Below, one piece after another: positions 37,208 to 47,510 of a DNA stretch of 64,000 nt; position 1 is the stretch's first letter; every line of letters starts with the position of its first letter. The notes under the pieces were generated by a model. That model ran no database searches. It was given only the letters and a program-made list of their open reading frames with translations, and was not told where the DNA came from. Origin of the DNA: Rhizobium rhizoryzae (GTDB taxonomy: Bacteria > Pseudomonadota > Alphaproteobacteria > Rhizobiales > Rhizobiaceae); contig NZ_CP049250.1 in assembly GCF_011046895.1 (NCBI RefSeq), positions 806,001 to 870,000 of the forward strand. The letters are read 5' to 3'. Made by a program: the position numbers and the translations under genes.

Positions 37208-37236
37208 TTGCATTCACGGGGCTTAAGCGGTATAGA
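37208..37236 (+). promoter_or_regulatory. Predicted promoter of rimP-nusA-ylxR-infB
   Basis: TTGCAT (37208-37213) and TATAGA (37231-37236) are exactly 17 bases apart. The expected start is near 37243, giving a leader of about 110 nt that contains a terminator hairpin before rimP. Confidence 0.7.
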
Positions 37237-37263
37237 GAGTTCAAATTCTTGATCGTCAGATGA

Positions 37264-37295
37264 AGAGTGGGGCCGCACCGGACCCGCTCTTTTTT
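37264..37295 (+). terminator. Leader terminator (attenuator) upstream of rimP
   Basis: An 8-bp stem, AGAGTGGG (37264-37271) with CCCGCTCT (37283-37290, one G-T pair), loop of 11, is followed by a run of T to 37295. It lies between the predicted promoter and rimP, so reading into the operon must pass it. This suggests attenuation; a rimP leader of this kind has been described for other proteobacteria. Confidence 0.75.
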
Positions 37296-37354
37296 GTTAG
37301 GCGGTCGATGCACGCGACGTTCTCGCCCTTGTGCGAGCAAAGCCGGAAGACCAT

Positions 37355-37942
37355 ATGCAGGAAAACCAGAAGGAACCGCGTCTCATCGTCGAGACGGGCC
37401 TCGATCTCAGGATCGCCGAAATCATTGAACCCACTCTCGACGCGATGGATTTTCGTCTTGTGCGGGTGCGTTTGCTGAACCTCAACGGTTTGACCCTTCA
37501 GGTCATGTGCGAGCGCAACGACGGTACGATGACCGTTGAAGACTGCGAGCAGGTTTCGATGGCGATTTCTCCGGTTCTCGATGTGGAAGATCCCGTCGAT
37601 AAGGCGTATCATCTGGAAGTATCGTCGCCCGGAATCGACCGGCCCATGGTTCGCAAGTCTGATTTTGCCCGTTGGTCCGGTCATATCGTGAAATGCGAGA
37701 CCTCCATCCTGCTGGATAACCGCAAGCGTTTTCGCGGCAAGATTACCGAGGCAGACGACGAAGGCTTCACGCTGGAGCGCGACCAGATCGGCTACGGGGA
37801 AGAGCCCCGCCTGCGTGTTCCGTTCACAGCCCTGGCGGAAGCCAAGCTGATCCTGACGGATGATCTGATCCGCGACGCCCTGCGCGCCGACAAACTGGCC
37901 AAGGCGGAAGCCGCGAACCAGAACGACGCTGACGAAGAGTAA
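37355..37942 (+). CDS. rimP: Ribosome maturation factor RimP
   Basis: This 195-residue protein acts in 30S subunit assembly. It has the RimP N-terminal domain ([20 protein letters not shown], with [20 protein letters not shown] and [13 protein letters not shown] near residue 90) and a C-terminal SH3-like domain. The ATG at 37355 is chosen with GGAAG five bases upstream; a GTG at 37331 would add eight residues. It heads rimP-nusA-ylxR-infB, a conserved order, and lies behind a leader terminator. Confidence 0.94.
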   Translation: MQENQKEPRLIVETGLDLRIAEIIEPTLDAMDFRLVRVRLLNLNGLTLQVMCERNDGTMTVEDCEQVSMAISPVLDVEDPVDKAYHLEVSSPGIDRPMVRKSDFARWSGHIVKCETSILLDNRKRFRGKITEADDEGFTLERDQIGYGEEPRLRVPFTALAEAKLILTDDLIRDALRADKLAKAEAANQNDADEE

Positions 37943-38016
37943 GACAACACGTTTCAAGACCTTCACCCTCCTCGGGTTGGGGCACAGACAAAATCGATCG
38001 ACGGAGACTGACGACA

Positions 38017-39639
38017 ATGGCAGTGAGTGCGAACCGGCTTGAACTTCTGCAAATCGCAGATGCAGTGGCGCGCGAAAAGGTCATCGACCGCGAAATCGTG
38101 CTGGCCGCTATGGCCGATGCTATCCAGAAGGCCGCTCGTTCGCGTTACGGCACGGAAAGCAATATCCGCGCGGACATCAATTCCAAGACGGGCGAGATCC
38201 GCCTTCAGCGCCTGCTGGAAGTCGTGGAACATGCGGAAGACTACACGACCCAGATTCCGCTCGCTCTGGCCCGTGACCGCAACGTCGACGCCAAGATCGG
38301 CGACTTCATTGCCGATCCGCTGCCACCGATGGATTTCGGCCGTATCGCTGCACAGTCTGCCAAGCAGGTTATCGTGCAGAAGGTTCGTGAAGCCGAGCGC
38401 GATCGCCAGTATGACGAATTCAAGGATCGTGTCGGCGAAATCGTCAACGGAACGGTCAAGCGCGTCGAATACGGCAACGTCATCGTCGACCTTGGCCGTG
38501 GCGAAGGCATTATTCGCCGTGACGAGATGATCCCGCGCGAAAACATGCGCTATGGTGACCGCGTTCGTGCCTACGTTTACGACGTTCGCCGTGAACAGCG
38601 TGGCCCACAGATTTTCCTCTCGCGTACCCATCCGCAGTTCATGGTGAAGCTGTTCACCATGGAAGTGCCGGAAATCTACGATGGCATCATCCAGATCAAG
38701 TCGGTTGCTCGCGACCCGGGTTCTCGCGCCAAGATTGCCGTCATTTCAAACGACAGCTCGATCGATCCCGTCGGCGCCTGCGTTGGTATGCGCGGTAGCC
38801 GAGTTCAGGCGGTCGTCGGCGAACTTCAGGGCGAAAAGATCGATATCATTCCGTGGTCGGGCGATCCGGCTTCGTTCATCGTCAACGCACTGCAACCTGC
38901 GGAAGTGGCCAAGGTGGTTCTTGATGAAGATGCAGAGCGCATCGAAGTCGTGGTGCCGGACGAGCAGCTTTCGCTGGCCATCGGTCGTCGTGGCCAGAAC
39001 GTTCGTCTTGCCTCGCAGCTGACGGGCTGGGATATCGACATCATGACGGAGCAGGAAGAATCCGAGCGCCGCCAGAAGGAATTCAACGAGCGCACGAACC
39101 TGTTCATGGATGCGCTCGACGTCGACGAAATGGTGGGTCAGGTTCTGGCGTCCGAAGGCTTTGCGCAGGTCGAGGAACTGGCTTACGTTGAACTTGGCGA
39201 AATCGCCTCTATCGACGGTTTCGACGAAGATACGGCCAACGAGATCCAGACGCGTGCTCGTGAATATCTCGACCGGATCGAAGCCGAAATGGATGCAAAA
39301 CGCCGGGAACTCGGCGTATCCGACGAATTGCGCCAGATCGACGGCCTGACGGCAAAGATGCTCGTTGCGCTTGGCGAAGACGGTATCAAGACCGTAGAGG
39401 ATTTCGCCGGTTGCGCTGCAGACGATCTGGTTGGCTGGTCCGAGCGCAAGGACGGTGAGACCAAGAAATTCGAAGGCCTCTTTTCAAAGTTCGACGTTTC
39501 CCGCGTGGAAGCGGAAAACATGGTCCTGCAGGCGCGCCTGGCTGCTGGCTGGATCACGCAGGAAGATCTGGCTCGCGAACAGGCTGCTCTTGAAGAAGAG
39601 GCCGTTGACGAGGAGGCGGACGCCGCTGCCGAACAATGA
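38017..39639 (+). CDS. nusA: Transcription termination/antitermination factor NusA
   Basis: This 540-residue RNA polymerase-binding factor controls pausing, termination and antitermination. Domains in order are the N-terminal RNAP-binding domain (1-130), S1 (about 137-200, [20 protein letters not shown]), two KH domains (about 200-345, with [13 protein letters not shown] and [18 protein letters not shown]), and two C-terminal acidic HhH repeats (about 360-500). The tail is rich in Glu and Asp. It overlaps ylxR by four bases. Confidence 0.97.
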   Translation: MAVSANRLELLQIADAVAREKVIDREIVLAAMADAIQKAARSRYGTESNIRADINSKTGEIRLQRLLEVVEHAEDYTTQIPLALARDRNVDAKIGDFIADPLPPMDFGRIAAQSAKQVIVQKVREAERDRQYDEFKDRVGEIVNGTVKRVEYGNVIVDLGRGEGIIRRDEMIPRENMRYGDRVRAYVYDVRREQRGPQIFLSRTHPQFMVKLFTMEVPEIYDGIIQIKSVARDPGSRAKIAVISNDSSIDPVGACVGMRGSRVQAVVGELQGEKIDIIPWSGDPASFIVNALQPAEVAKVVLDEDAERIEVVVPDEQLSLAIGRRGQNVRLASQLTGWDIDIMTEQEESERRQKEFNERTNLFMDALDVDEMVGQVLASEGFAQVEELAYVELGEIASIDGFDEDTANEIQTRAREYLDRIEAEMDAKRRELGVSDELRQIDGLTAKMLVALGEDGIKTVEDFAGCAADDLVGWSERKDGETKKFEGLFSKFDVSRVEAENMVLQARLAAGWITQEDLAREQAALEEEAVDEEADAAAEQ

Positions 39640-40322
39640 TTGCGGCGGCTGACGCCCGTGATCACGCAGCGGATGAAGAGGAACTCGTGGTGAACGATCG
39701 TACCTGTATCGTGAGCCGCAAGACCTTCGACCCTCATGAACTGATCCGGTTCGTTGCCGGCCCGCAGGGGCAGGTTGTGCCGGATCTGAAGCGGCAATTA
39801 CCCGGTCGTGGATGCTGGGTGAAGGCGGAACGGGATCTGGTGGAGCTCGCGATCAAACGCAAGCTCTTCGCCAGGGCTCTCAAGCGGGACGTGAAGGCCG
39901 AGCCCGATCTGGGCCTGATGGTCGAGCGCCTGCTGGTAACCGATCTGGTCGGGATGATGAGCATGGCTCGCAAGGCGGGACAGTTCATCTCCGGCGCGAT
40001 GAAGGTGGATAATGCCGTGCGGACCGGCGAAGCGGTCGGCGTGTTTCACGCTGCCGATGCCGCCGCAGATGGCGTGCGAAAGATTGACCAGGCCCGCAAG
40101 GCCTGGAGGCTCGGAACGGATGCCGAGGAGGAGATTCCCTCTTTCCGGCTCTTCTCCGCAGCCGAAATGGACGAACTGATGGGCCAGAATGCTTTTATCC
40201 ATGCCGCGGCGCTTGCCGGACAGGCGGGTGAAGGTGTAGTGAAGCGCGCAACCATGCTCGAAACGTACCGCAATGGCGGTCACTCCGGAGCAGATGGTGG
40301 CGCTGGCCGGTCAGACACATGA
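39636..40322 (+). CDS. ylxR: YlxR (DUF448) RNA-binding protein with L7Ae-like C-terminal domain
   Basis: This 228-residue protein has two parts. The N-terminal DUF448/YlxR domain has the signature CIVSRKT, LIRFV and PGRGCWV (about residues 24-68). The C-terminal part (about 100-190, beginning [18 protein letters not shown]) resembles the L7Ae/YlxQ RNA-binding fold, so one gene combines what is ylxR and ylxQ in Firmicutes. It starts inside the nusA stop (ATGA). YlxR has been linked to RNase P modulation in Gram-positives; its role here is inferred as RNA binding. Confidence 0.9.
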   Translation: MIAAADARDHAADEEELVVNDRTCIVSRKTFDPHELIRFVAGPQGQVVPDLKRQLPGRGCWVKAERDLVELAIKRKLFARALKRDVKAEPDLGLMVERLLVTDLVGMMSMARKAGQFISGAMKVDNAVRTGEAVGVFHAADAAADGVRKIDQARKAWRLGTDAEEEIPSFRLFSAAEMDELMGQNAFIHAAALAGQAGEGVVKRATMLETYRNGGHSGADGGAGRSDT

Positions 40323-40422
40323 CGCGGTCACCGGCTATTGCCGGCTGCCGCATTGGAAGACGTGTATTGAACGACAGGACCTGATGGTTGCCATCCGCTC
40401 CTGCCGGAAGGAACAGGAACGG

Positions 40423-43224
40423 ATGACCGACAGTAAAGACGACAAGACACTCAGCGTATCGGGCAAGAAAACCCTCACCCTGAAGCCGTCAGGGATGAGC
40501 CAGGGTACCGTGCGCCAGGATATGGGTCGCGGTCGCACCAAAGCGGTTGTGGTTGAAACCCGCAAGCGCCGCCCTCTCCGCCCCGAAGACGAAAAGCCGA
40601 TCACGCCTGTTGCGGCTCCCGTTGCAGCAGCACCGGCTGCCCAGCCGCCGCGCCCCGTAGAGCAGGCTCCTGTTCAGCAGGCACGCCCCGCAGCGCCCGC
40701 GCCGCAGCCCGCCCGTCCGGCGCCGCAGTCACCCCAGCGCGTTCATCAGCCGAGCTCGCAGAACCAGCGGCCGCAGCAGGGTAATTCCCGCCCCCAGCAG
40801 AACAACTCGCGTCCGAACAACGACCGTCCGCGCGGTGCAGTGCTGCACGACCTTTCCGCATCGGAAATGGATGCACGCCGCCGCGCCCTGGCAGAAGCTC
40901 AGGCACGCGATATCATCGAAGCCAAGCAGCGTGCCGAAGACGAGGCCCGTCGCAAGGTTGAGGAAGAGCGTCGCGCTGCAGAACAGCGTGCCGAAGAAGA
41001 GCGTCGTGCTGCGGAGGCAAAGGCTCAGGCGCTCGCCGAGCCTGCTGCGCCCGCCACTGCACAGCCAGCTCCGGCTGCAGAGGCTCCAGCGGAACGTTCC
41101 CAGTCTGCGGCTCCGGTCACGGCTCGCCCGCGCGAAAACAACAACCGTCCCCAGCCGCCCCGTGCGGCTCCGGCCGCACCTGCCCCGCAGCCTGGTCTGC
41201 CGGTTCGTGGTCGCAAGCCATCGGATGACGAAGACGATGATCGCGGTCCAGCCCGTAGCGGTCCGGCGCGTGGCAAGGTTGCCGCCCCGGCTCCGGCCAA
41301 GGTTCCGGCCCGTCCGAAGGAAGACGATCGCCGCCGCGGCAAGCTGACGGTGACCACCGCCGATGTGGATGATGACGGTTCCTCGCGTGGCCGCTCGATG
41401 GCTGCCATGCGCCGCCGTCAGGAAAAGTTCCGCCGCAGCCAGATGCAGGAAACGCGTGAAAAGGTCATGCGCGAAGTCATCCTGCCGGAAACGATCACGA
41501 TCCAGGAACTTTCGCAGCGTATGTCCGAACGCGCTGTCGACGTGATCAAGTACCTGATGAAGGAAGGTCAGATGATGAAGCCGGGCGACGTCATCGACGC
41601 CGACCTTGCAGAACTCATCGCAACCGAATTCGGCCATACCGTGAAGCGCGTTTCCGAGTCGGACGTTGAAGAAGGTATCTTCAACGTGAAGGACGATGAA
41701 GGCGAGCTGGTTTCGCGTCCGCCGGTCGTGACCATCATGGGCCACGTCGACCACGGCAAGACCTCGCTTCTCGACGCCATCCGTCACGCCAACGTCGTTG
41801 CTGGCGAAGCTGGTGGTATTACGCAGCATATCGGTGCCTATCAGGTCGAACAGAACGGCCAGAAGATTACCTTCATCGATACGCCCGGCCACGCCGCCTT
41901 TACGGCCATGCGTGCCCGTGGTGCGCAAGCGACGGACATTGCAATCCTCGTGGTTGCGGCCGACGACAGCGTGATGCCGCAGACGATCGAATCGATCAAC
42001 CACGCGAAGGCGGCCGGCGTGCCGATCATCGTGGCGATCAACAAGGTGGACAAGCCGACGGCTGATCCGCAGAAGGTGCGCACGCAGCTTCTGCAGCATG
42101 AAGTCTTCGTCGAATCCATGGGTGGTGAAGTTCTTGACGTCGAAGTTTCGGCAAAGAACAAGACCAACCTCGACAAGCTTCTTGAAGCTATCCTGCTGCA
42201 GGCCGAAATTCTCGACCTGAAGGCCAATCCGAACCGGACGGCTGAAGGTACGGTTATCGAAGCCGAGCTCGACCGTGGTCGCGGTGCCGTTGCGACCGTT
42301 CTGATCCAGAAGGGTACTCTGCGTCCGGGCCAGATCATCGTGGCGGGCGATCAGTGGGGCCGCGTTCGCGCGCTGGTCAACGACAAGGGTGAGCACGTCA
42401 AGGAAGCCGGTCCGGCCATGCCTGTCGAGGTTCTTGGCCTGTCGGGCACACCTGCTGCCGGTGACAAGTTCGCCGTCGTCGAGAACGAAGCACGTGCTCG
42501 CGAAATCTCCGAGTACCGCCAGCGTCTGGCCCGTGACAAGGCGGCAGCACGCCAGTCCGGTTCGCGCGGCTCGCTCGAGCAGATGATGAACCAGCTCCAG
42601 AGCTCCGGCATGAAGGAGTTCCCGCTGGTCATTAAGGGTGACGTGCAGGGCTCGATCGAAGCCATTGCCGGCGCTCTCGACAAGCTCGGCACCGACGAGG
42701 TTCGTGCCCGCATCGTTCACTCCGCAGTGGGTGGCGTGACGGAATCGGATATCTCACTCGCTGAAGCGTCGAACGCAGCCATCATCGGCTTCAACGTTCG
42801 TGCTAACGCACAGGCTCGCTCGCTGGCTGAACGCGAAGGTATCGAAATTCGCTATTACAACATCATCTACGATCTGGTGGATGACGTGAAGGCAGCGATG
42901 TCGGGTCTTCTGTCGCCGGAACGTCGCGAGACCTTCCTCGGCAATGCCGAAATCCTCGAGGTCTTCAACATCACGAAGGTCGGCAAGGTTGCCGGTTGCC
43001 GTGTCGTGGAAGGCAAGGTCGAGCGCGGCGCAGGCGTGCGTCTGGTTCGCGACAACGTGGTCATCCACGAAGGCAAGCTCAAGACACTCAAGCGCTTCAA
43101 GGACGAAGTCTCTGAAGTACCGGTGGGTCAAGAATGCGGTATGGCCTTCGAAAACTACGAAGACATTCGCGCTGGCGACACCATCGAGTGCTTCCGTGTC
43201 GAACACGTTACACGCACACTCTGA
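40423..43224 (+). CDS. infB: Translation initiation factor IF-2
   Basis: This 933-residue GTPase brings initiator tRNA to the 30S subunit. The N-terminus (about 1-330) is Pro/Gln/Arg-rich with a long charged helix [22 protein letters not shown]2_N domain follows (about 335-420). The G domain has [17 protein letters not shown] and NKVDKP, then domains II-IV with [15 protein letters not shown] near the end. The start at 40423 (MTDSKDDK) is the family start with GGAA upstream; the open frame begins 150 bases earlier but that part overlaps ylxR. It is the last gene of the rimP unit, closed by a terminator. Confidence 0.96.
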   Translation: MTDSKDDKTLSVSGKKTLTLKPSGMSQGTVRQDMGRGRTKAVVVETRKRRPLRPEDEKPITPVAAPVAAAPAAQPPRPVEQAPVQQARPAAPAPQPARPAPQSPQRVHQPSSQNQRPQQGNSRPQQNNSRPNNDRPRGAVLHDLSASEMDARRRALAEAQARDIIEAKQRAEDEARRKVEEERRAAEQRAEEERRAAEAKAQALAEPAAPATAQPAPAAEAPAERSQSAAPVTARPRENNNRPQPPRAAPAAPAPQPGLPVRGRKPSDDEDDDRGPARSGPARGKVAAPAPAKVPARPKEDDRRRGKLTVTTADVDDDGSSRGRSMAAMRRRQEKFRRSQMQETREKVMREVILPETITIQELSQRMSERAVDVIKYLMKEGQMMKPGDVIDADLAELIATEFGHTVKRVSESDVEEGIFNVKDDEGELVSRPPVVTIMGHVDHGKTSLLDAIRHANVVAGEAGGITQHIGAYQVEQNGQKITFIDTPGHAAFTAMRARGAQATDIAILVVAADDSVMPQTIESINHAKAAGVPIIVAINKVDKPTADPQKVRTQLLQHEVFVESMGGEVLDVEVSAKNKTNLDKLLEAILLQAEILDLKANPNRTAEGTVIEAELDRGRGAVATVLIQKGTLRPGQIIVAGDQWGRVRALVNDKGEHVKEAGPAMPVEVLGLSGTPAAGDKFAVVENEARAREISEYRQRLARDKAAARQSGSRGSLEQMMNQLQSSGMKEFPLVIKGDVQGSIEAIAGALDKLGTDEVRARIVHSAVGGVTESDISLAEASNAAIIGFNVRANAQARSLAEREGIEIRYYNIIYDLVDDVKAAMSGLLSPERRETFLGNAEILEVFNITKVGKVAGCRVVEGKVERGAGVRLVRDNVVIHEGKLKTLKRFKDEVSEVPVGQECGMAFENYEDIRAGDTIECFRVEHVTRTL

Positions 43225-43248
43225 TCGTCACACGATCGATTGCATCCG

Positions 43249-43275
43249 ACGCCGGGCCTCGTGCCCGGCGTTTTT
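43249..43275 (+). terminator. Intrinsic terminator of rimP-infB
   Basis: Arms ACGCCGGGC (43249-43257) and GCCCGGCGT (43263-43271) with a 5-base loop are followed by a T run to 43275. Strong rho-independent terminator 25 bp after infB. Confidence 0.93.
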
Positions 43276-43298
43276 CGTTTCAGAAAGCCTTTTGAGAT

Positions 43299-43405
43299 AA
43301 AGCGCGTCGCGATCTTTCAGACTCGCTCCTGCCGCTTTATCTCTCTTCCCTTATCGCATGTCGTTATCGCAAAACCGCTGCACACTTTTGCGCGCCATGC
43401 TTTAA
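43299..43405 (+). repeat. RIME-like intergenic repeat, copy 1
   Basis: About 107 bp beginning AAAGCGCGTCGCGATCTTTC and ending in CATGCTTTA. The 3' half (43356-43400) is an imperfect palindrome with GCATGTCG and CGCCATGC ends around CAAAACCGCTGCACACTTTT. Near-identical copies are at 47275 and 57874. It fits Rhizobium intergenic mosaic elements. Confidence 0.88.
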
Positions 43406-43574
43406 AACATGAGTTCCGTCTGAAAGATTCTTTCAAACGGCGGCCTTTAATAGTTTACATTTTTCGTCATGTTTATTATGCGGTAGCTCAACGGAGCGTG
43501 GCAGGACTGGCCTGTCCGCGATAGGGCGGGATAACCCGTCATCCCTGATGCCGGTCAGAAATCGGGAGCTGTCC

Positions 43575-44636
43575 ATGTCTTACACACTCGCCAACCTCTC
43601 TATTCAACCGCCGACAGCCCGGAATTCTTGGAGCCGGATGCTTCTGGTGGCAACCTGCCTTGCATTTATTGCCCTGCCAGTCCTTGCGCAAACCGAGCAG
43701 CCTTCAACTCCCCAGACCCAGCAAGCCGCCCCGGCAGTTACGGCACCTTTGGACCGGAGCGCTCCTGCTGCCCCTGGGCAGACCACGCCGTCAACCGGTG
43801 CTACTTCGGCAGCAACGCCGCCAGCCGGCGACGCGCCACAGGGTAAGTCAATTGTCGAGGCAACGGGTCAAGCGCTCTCCCAGTTGCTCCCAAGCGGCGA
43901 GCGCTCGGACATTCCCCATAATCTTTCGCCTCTCGGCATGTTCATGGCCGCCGATTGGGTGGTCAAGAGCGTCATGATCGGCCTTGCGCTGGCCTCTCTG
44001 CTGACCTGGACGGTCTGGCTGGCCAAATCTCTGGAACTTATGGGCGCGCGGCGGCGCGCGACGGCAATCGTGGAGGCGGTTCGTCAGTCGCGCACACTGG
44101 CGGACGCCATTGTGCTTGCGGAGCGGCGTAAAGGTCCGGCTGCCACCATGCTTCATGAGGCAGCACGCGAACTCAAGCTTTCCGAGACCACGCTCGATCA
44201 TGCCGACAATTCAGGCGTCAAGGAGCGCGTCGCGTCGGTACTTTCACGGATCGAGGTCGGCGCGGGTCGCCGGATGATGCGCGGGACCGGTGCACTTGCT
44301 ACGATTGGCTCCGTCGGACCCTTCGTTGGACTGTTCGGGACCGTCTGGGGGATCATGAACTCCTTCATCGGCATTTCCGAATCCCAGACGACCAACCTTG
44401 CTGTTGTTGCACCCGGCATTGCTGAAGCGCTGCTGGCGACTGCGATCGGTCTGGTAGCCGCCATTCCTGCCGTGGTGATCTACAACATCTTTGCCCGGTC
44501 CATTACCGGTTACCGGCAGTTACTGGCCGATGCCGCCGCAGGTGTCGAGCGGCTGGTGAGCCGCGATCTGGATTTCCGCAAAGTGCCGCCTGGCCAGCGT
44601 ACAAAGCCTAACGTGTCGCTGATGGCGGGAGAGTGA
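43575..44636 (+). CDS. exbB: ExbB, motor subunit of the TonB system
   Basis: This 353-residue proton-channel subunit carries, before the MotA/ExbB core, a signal-like segment (residues 20-38) and a Pro/Ala/Thr-rich periplasmic stretch of about 70 residues, the extended ExbB form of rhizobia and pseudomonads. The first core span is about 130-150 ([17 protein letters not shown]) and the pore helices contain [19 protein letters not shown] and [19 protein letters not shown]. The ATG at 43575 has GGGAG upstream. A promoter like TTTACA (43454) with TATGCG (43477) lies upstream; I could not identify an Irr or RirA operator. It leads exbB-exbD-tonB. Confidence 0.93.
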   Translation: MSYTLANLSIQPPTARNSWSRMLLVATCLAFIALPVLAQTEQPSTPQTQQAAPAVTAPLDRSAPAAPGQTTPSTGATSAATPPAGDAPQGKSIVEATGQALSQLLPSGERSDIPHNLSPLGMFMAADWVVKSVMIGLALASLLTWTVWLAKSLELMGARRRATAIVEAVRQSRTLADAIVLAERRKGPAATMLHEAARELKLSETTLDHADNSGVKERVASVLSRIEVGAGRRMMRGTGALATIGSVGPFVGLFGTVWGIMNSFIGISESQTTNLAVVAPGIAEALLATAIGLVAAIPAVVIYNIFARSITGYRQLLADAAAGVERLVSRDLDFRKVPPGQRTKPNVSLMAGE

Positions 44637-44637
44637 C

Positions 44638-45093
44638 ATGGCAGGTGGAATTCGCGAAAACCATGGGGATGATCTGAGCGAGAATCATGAGATCAATGTC
44701 ACCCCTTTCATCGATGTCATGCTCGTTCTGCTGATCATCTTCATGGTGGCGGCGCCGCTCGCGACAGTGGATGTCAATGTCGATCTCCCCGCCTCGACCG
44801 CGAAACCGGCCCAGAGACCTGACCAACCGCTGTATCTGACCGTCAAGGAAGATCTTAGCCTTAACCTTGGCAATGACCCCGTAGCGCGCGAGCAGCTTTC
44901 ACAGGCTCTGGAAGCGCAGACACAGGGCAACAAGGATACGCGGATCTTCCTGCGTGCCGACAAGATGGTGGACTACGGCCACTTCATGGAAGTCATGAAC
45001 CTTTTGCGCGATGCTGGTTATTTGAAGATCGCTCTTGTGGGCCTGGAAACGGTTGGCGTTCCATCAACGACGACACCGGCACTAGGGCCTTGA
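44638..45093 (+). CDS. exbD: ExbD, TonB-system energy transducer
   Basis: This 151-residue inner-membrane protein has a single span after NHEINVTPFIDVMLVLLIIF, where the membrane Asp of FIDVMLVLL is the proton-carrying residue near position 25. The remainder is periplasmic with the LPASTAKPA and VGLETVG blocks. It starts one base after the exbB stop and is followed by tonB after 10 bp. With ExbB and TonB it drives outer-membrane uptake of ferric siderophores, haem and vitamin B12. Confidence 0.95.
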   Translation: MAGGIRENHGDDLSENHEINVTPFIDVMLVLLIIFMVAAPLATVDVNVDLPASTAKPAQRPDQPLYLTVKEDLSLNLGNDPVAREQLSQALEAQTQGNKDTRIFLRADKMVDYGHFMEVMNLLRDAGYLKIALVGLETVGVPSTTTPALGP

Positions 45094-45103
45094 GGAGTTA
45101 GTC

Positions 45104-46084
45104 ATGATGACATCCACAGCCGGCAGATGGAAACGAAGACTGGGTGAAGCAGCCCTGTGGACCGGGGCAAGTTCGCTGGTTCTAACCGCGCATCTGGCTG
45201 CGGCCGCTGTTCTGCTGCGTCATGAGCCGGAGGAGAGCGGTGATCTTGCGCCGCCTGCCGCGATCATGATCGAGCTTGCAGCGGTTCCGGAAGCCGCAGC
45301 GACCGAGGAAACGGTTGTGTCCGAAGAAACGCAAGACTCGCTTGAGGTCAAGACAGAGCAAAGCAAACCGGTTGAGCAGGCCGAGTTGACGCCTGACGCA
45401 CAGCCCGTCCCGGAACCTGAGCCAACACCGGAACCGTCAGCAGAGCAGCCTCTGGAAACTGCCATGCTCAAACCGGAGCCGCCACCGATCGAGGAGAAGC
45501 CGGAACCGGTGCAGGAAACCACCCAGACCATTCCACAAGAGATTCCGGAGCCCGTTGAACAACCGGCGGAACAACAACTGACCATGTTGGAGCATGTCGA
45601 GGTTCCTTTGCCCGCAGCCCGCCCTGCCCCGGAGACGCCAAAGCCGGTGGTGACGCAGAAGCCCGAGCCGAAGCCTGAAAAGAAGGTAGAACAGCGCAAG
45701 CCAAAGCCGCAGCCGCCGGCAGCGAAAGCTACCGTACAGGCAAAGGCCGACGTTCAGGAATCGACGCGGACAGCTGCAGCCGCCACATCCAGCGCAACTG
45801 GCACGTCTTCCGTTTCACCGGCGAAGTGGCAGGCCAAGCTTGCGGCGCATCTGGCCCGTCAGCGCGGAAAGTGCCCGGCCAATGGACGTGGTAGCACCGC
45901 CTATGTGAGCTTCCGGATTGATGGTGGCGGAAATCTGAGCGCCGTTTCGCTGGCGCGTTCTTCGGGCTTTGGCGATTTCGATGACTACATGGTGGATCTG
46001 GTTCGCCGGGCCTCTCCCGTGCCGCCACCGCCTTCGGGCATCGGCAACAAGGTTACGGTTCCGCTCGGCTATAGAAACTGCTAA
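45104..46084 (+). CDS. tonB: TonB family protein
   Basis: This 326-residue protein has an N-terminal anchor (about 17-38, SSLVLTAHLAAAAVLL), a long Pro/Glu/Lys-rich periplasm-spanning region (about 60-225, many EPEP and KPEPK repeats) and a C-terminal TonB_C domain (about 240-326) with GSTAYVSFRIDGGGN and FGDFDDYMVDLVRRA. This is the linker that transmits ExbBD energy to outer-membrane receptors. Its stop codon lies inside a degenerate copy of the RIME-like palindrome at 46083-46131. Confidence 0.93.
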   Translation: MMTSTAGRWKRRLGEAALWTGASSLVLTAHLAAAAVLLRHEPEESGDLAPPAAIMIELAAVPEAAATEETVVSEETQDSLEVKTEQSKPVEQAELTPDAQPVPEPEPTPEPSAEQPLETAMLKPEPPPIEEKPEPVQETTQTIPQEIPEPVEQPAEQQLTMLEHVEVPLPAARPAPETPKPVVTQKPEPKPEKKVEQRKPKPQPPAAKATVQAKADVQESTRTAAAATSSATGTSSVSPAKWQAKLAAHLARQRGKCPANGRGSTAYVSFRIDGGGNLSAVSLARSSGFGDFDDYMVDLVRRASPVPPPPSGIGNKVTVPLGYRNC

Positions 46085-46131
46085 AGCATGCCGCGCAAAC
46101 GTGTGTTGCGATTTTGCGATATCGATATGCG
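46083..46131 (-). repeat. Degenerate RIME-like palindrome, copy 4
   Basis: Reverse-orientation, diverged copy of the palindromic half only: AAAGCATGCCGCGCAAACGT, then GTGTTGCGATTTTGCGATAT and ATGC, matches the reverse complement of the core at 57930-57974 with several substitutions. It overlaps the tonB stop codon and may serve as its transcript-end hairpin. Confidence 0.65.
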
Positions 46132-46201
46132 CCAATGTTGTGAAGCCCTTGCGGGTCGCGCTCTCGGGATTCGTTCGCCGCGACCAGCCAAGGACTGAAG
46201 C

Positions 46202-47203
46202 ATGCATATTTCGCTTTCCGAACTCGAACGTCAGATCGCTTCCGTTTTCGAAGCCAATGGCGTTCCTGCGACAGCCGCACTGTCTGTTGCGAAAAGCCTT
46301 GTTGCGGCAGAGGCGGCTGGACAATCCGGGCATGGCCTGAGACGCGTGCAGGCCTACGTCGCGCAGGCGCGGTCCGGAAAGGTGAAGCCGGACGCACATG
46401 TTGCCGTGATCCAACCGCGACCTTCGATGCTTTCAATCGATGCAGGGTTGGGTTTTGCTTATCCGGCCATCGACATTGCCGTTGATCGGCTCGTTCCGCT
46501 TGCGAAGAGCCAAGGTATTGCGGCGGCGGCCATTCATCGCTCGCACCACGCAGGCGTTCTGGCGCTGACGGTGGAGCGGTTTGCCGAGAAGGGTCTCATT
46601 GCCCTGATGTTTGCCAATGCTCCGGCATCCATGGCGCCATGGGGTGGCAGACGGCCGCTTTTCGGCACGAACCCCATAGCGTTTGGTTTGCCCGTTCCAG
46701 GGCAGGAGCCGATCATCATTGATCTCGCCCTGTCGAAAGTCGCGCGCGGCAAGGTTATGGAGGCGCACCAGAAGGGTACATCAATACCGGATGACTGGGC
46801 TCTGGATCCTGACGGAAACCCCACGACCGATGCAACGATCGCCCTGACCGGCACCATGGCCCCCGCTGGAGGCGCCAAGGGAGCCGCTTTGGCCTTGATG
46901 GTGGAGGTTTTGGCGGCCAGCCTGACCGGCGCCAACTATTCTTTCGAGGCAAGCTCGCTTTTCGACGATCAAGGGCCCGCTCCGGCACTCGGCCATTTCA
47001 TCATCGCGATTGATCCCTGCGCGGCTGCCGGTGAACGCGTCAACAGTCGTATTCAGCTTCTTGCGGAGGAGATGTCTCGCGAAGAAGGTGTACGATTGCC
47101 TGGCCGACGGGGTCTGGGTCTGCGCGCGCTTGCCCTTCAGAACGGGCTAGAGGTGGATGATAGCCTGATGCAGGCAATCGAAAAGCTGATTGTGCGTCAC
47201 TGA
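46202..47203 (+). CDS. Ldh_2 family malate/L-lactate/ureidoglycolate-type dehydrogenase
   Basis: This 333-residue oxidoreductase of the Ldh_2 superfamily binds NAD(P) with its own fold rather than a Rossmann domain. It shows the family blocks AGQSGHGLRRVQAYV near residue 38, AAAIHRSHHAGVLALTVE with the catalytic His near 117, and FGTNPIAFGLP near 154. Members act on malate, lactate, ureidoglycolate, sulfolactate or pyrroline carboxylate; the substrate is unresolved. It follows tonB by 118 bp with no obvious link to iron. A RIME-like repeat follows. Confidence 0.9.
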   Translation: MHISLSELERQIASVFEANGVPATAALSVAKSLVAAEAAGQSGHGLRRVQAYVAQARSGKVKPDAHVAVIQPRPSMLSIDAGLGFAYPAIDIAVDRLVPLAKSQGIAAAAIHRSHHAGVLALTVERFAEKGLIALMFANAPASMAPWGGRRPLFGTNPIAFGLPVPGQEPIIIDLALSKVARGKVMEAHQKGTSIPDDWALDPDGNPTTDATIALTGTMAPAGGAKGAALALMVEVLAASLTGANYSFEASSLFDDQGPAPALGHFIIAIDPCAAAGERVNSRIQLLAEEMSREEGVRLPGRRGLGLRALALQNGLEVDDSLMQAIEKLIVRH

Positions 47204-47274
47204 CGGCGTGAAGTCAGCAGAAGCAGCCTAGACGGCTTCAAGGCGTTTACAAGAGCGGCTGATGAAGGCGTTCT

Positions 47275-47378
47275 AAAGCGCGTCGCGATCTTTCAGATTC
47301 GCTCCTGACGCTTATCTCTTTGTTTTATCGCGTGTCGTTACCGCAAAACCGCGGCACACTATTGCGCGCCATGCTTTA
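47275..47378 (+). repeat. RIME-like intergenic repeat, copy 2
   Basis: About 104 bp from AAAGCGCGTCGCGATCTTTC to CATGCTTTAG, same orientation and layout as the copies at 43299 and 57874, with a slightly diverged palindromic half (GCGTGTCG, ACACTATTGCG). It ends a few bases from the 3' end of the leftward small RNA. Confidence 0.88.
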
Positions 47379-47383
47379 GAAAT

Positions 47384-47504
47384 GAAAAAGCCTGCCGCGG
47401 GAGGAGGTGCGGCAGGCTTTTAAACCTGATCGGCAATTTGGGAGGAGGAGGAGATTGCCGATCTCATCGTGCGACGCTGGGAGGAGGAGTGCGTCGCTTC
47501 GATG
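47384..47504 (-). ncRNA. Anti-Shine-Dalgarno small RNA of the alpha-r14 (NfeR1-like) type
   Basis: Read leftward, three consecutive hairpins each expose a CCUCCUCCC-type loop. Hairpin 1 (47471-47497) has stem GCGACGC/GCGTCGC and loop ACUCCUCCUCCCA; hairpin 2 (47428-47463) has a 10-bp stem GATCGGCAAT/ATTGCCGATC and loop CUCCUCCUCCUCCCAA; hairpin 3 (47385-47421) is an intrinsic terminator with loop ACCUCCUCCC and a five-T run. A promoter fits at 47511-47539. The loops are complementary to ribosome binding sites, so the RNA is expected to block translation of many mRNAs. Layout matches the rhizobial alpha-r14 family (S. meliloti NfeR1). Ends are estimated. Confidence 0.82.
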
Positions 47505-47510
47505 GTTGAT

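Noticed and set aside
40729..42720. Leftward 663-residue frame
   Set aside because: Antisense to infB; produced by low-complexity, GC-biased codons of IF-2.
43480..43575. tRNA-like GGTAGCTCAACGGAGC stretch before exbB
   Set aside because: Resembles a D-arm only; no acceptor or T arm pairs around it.
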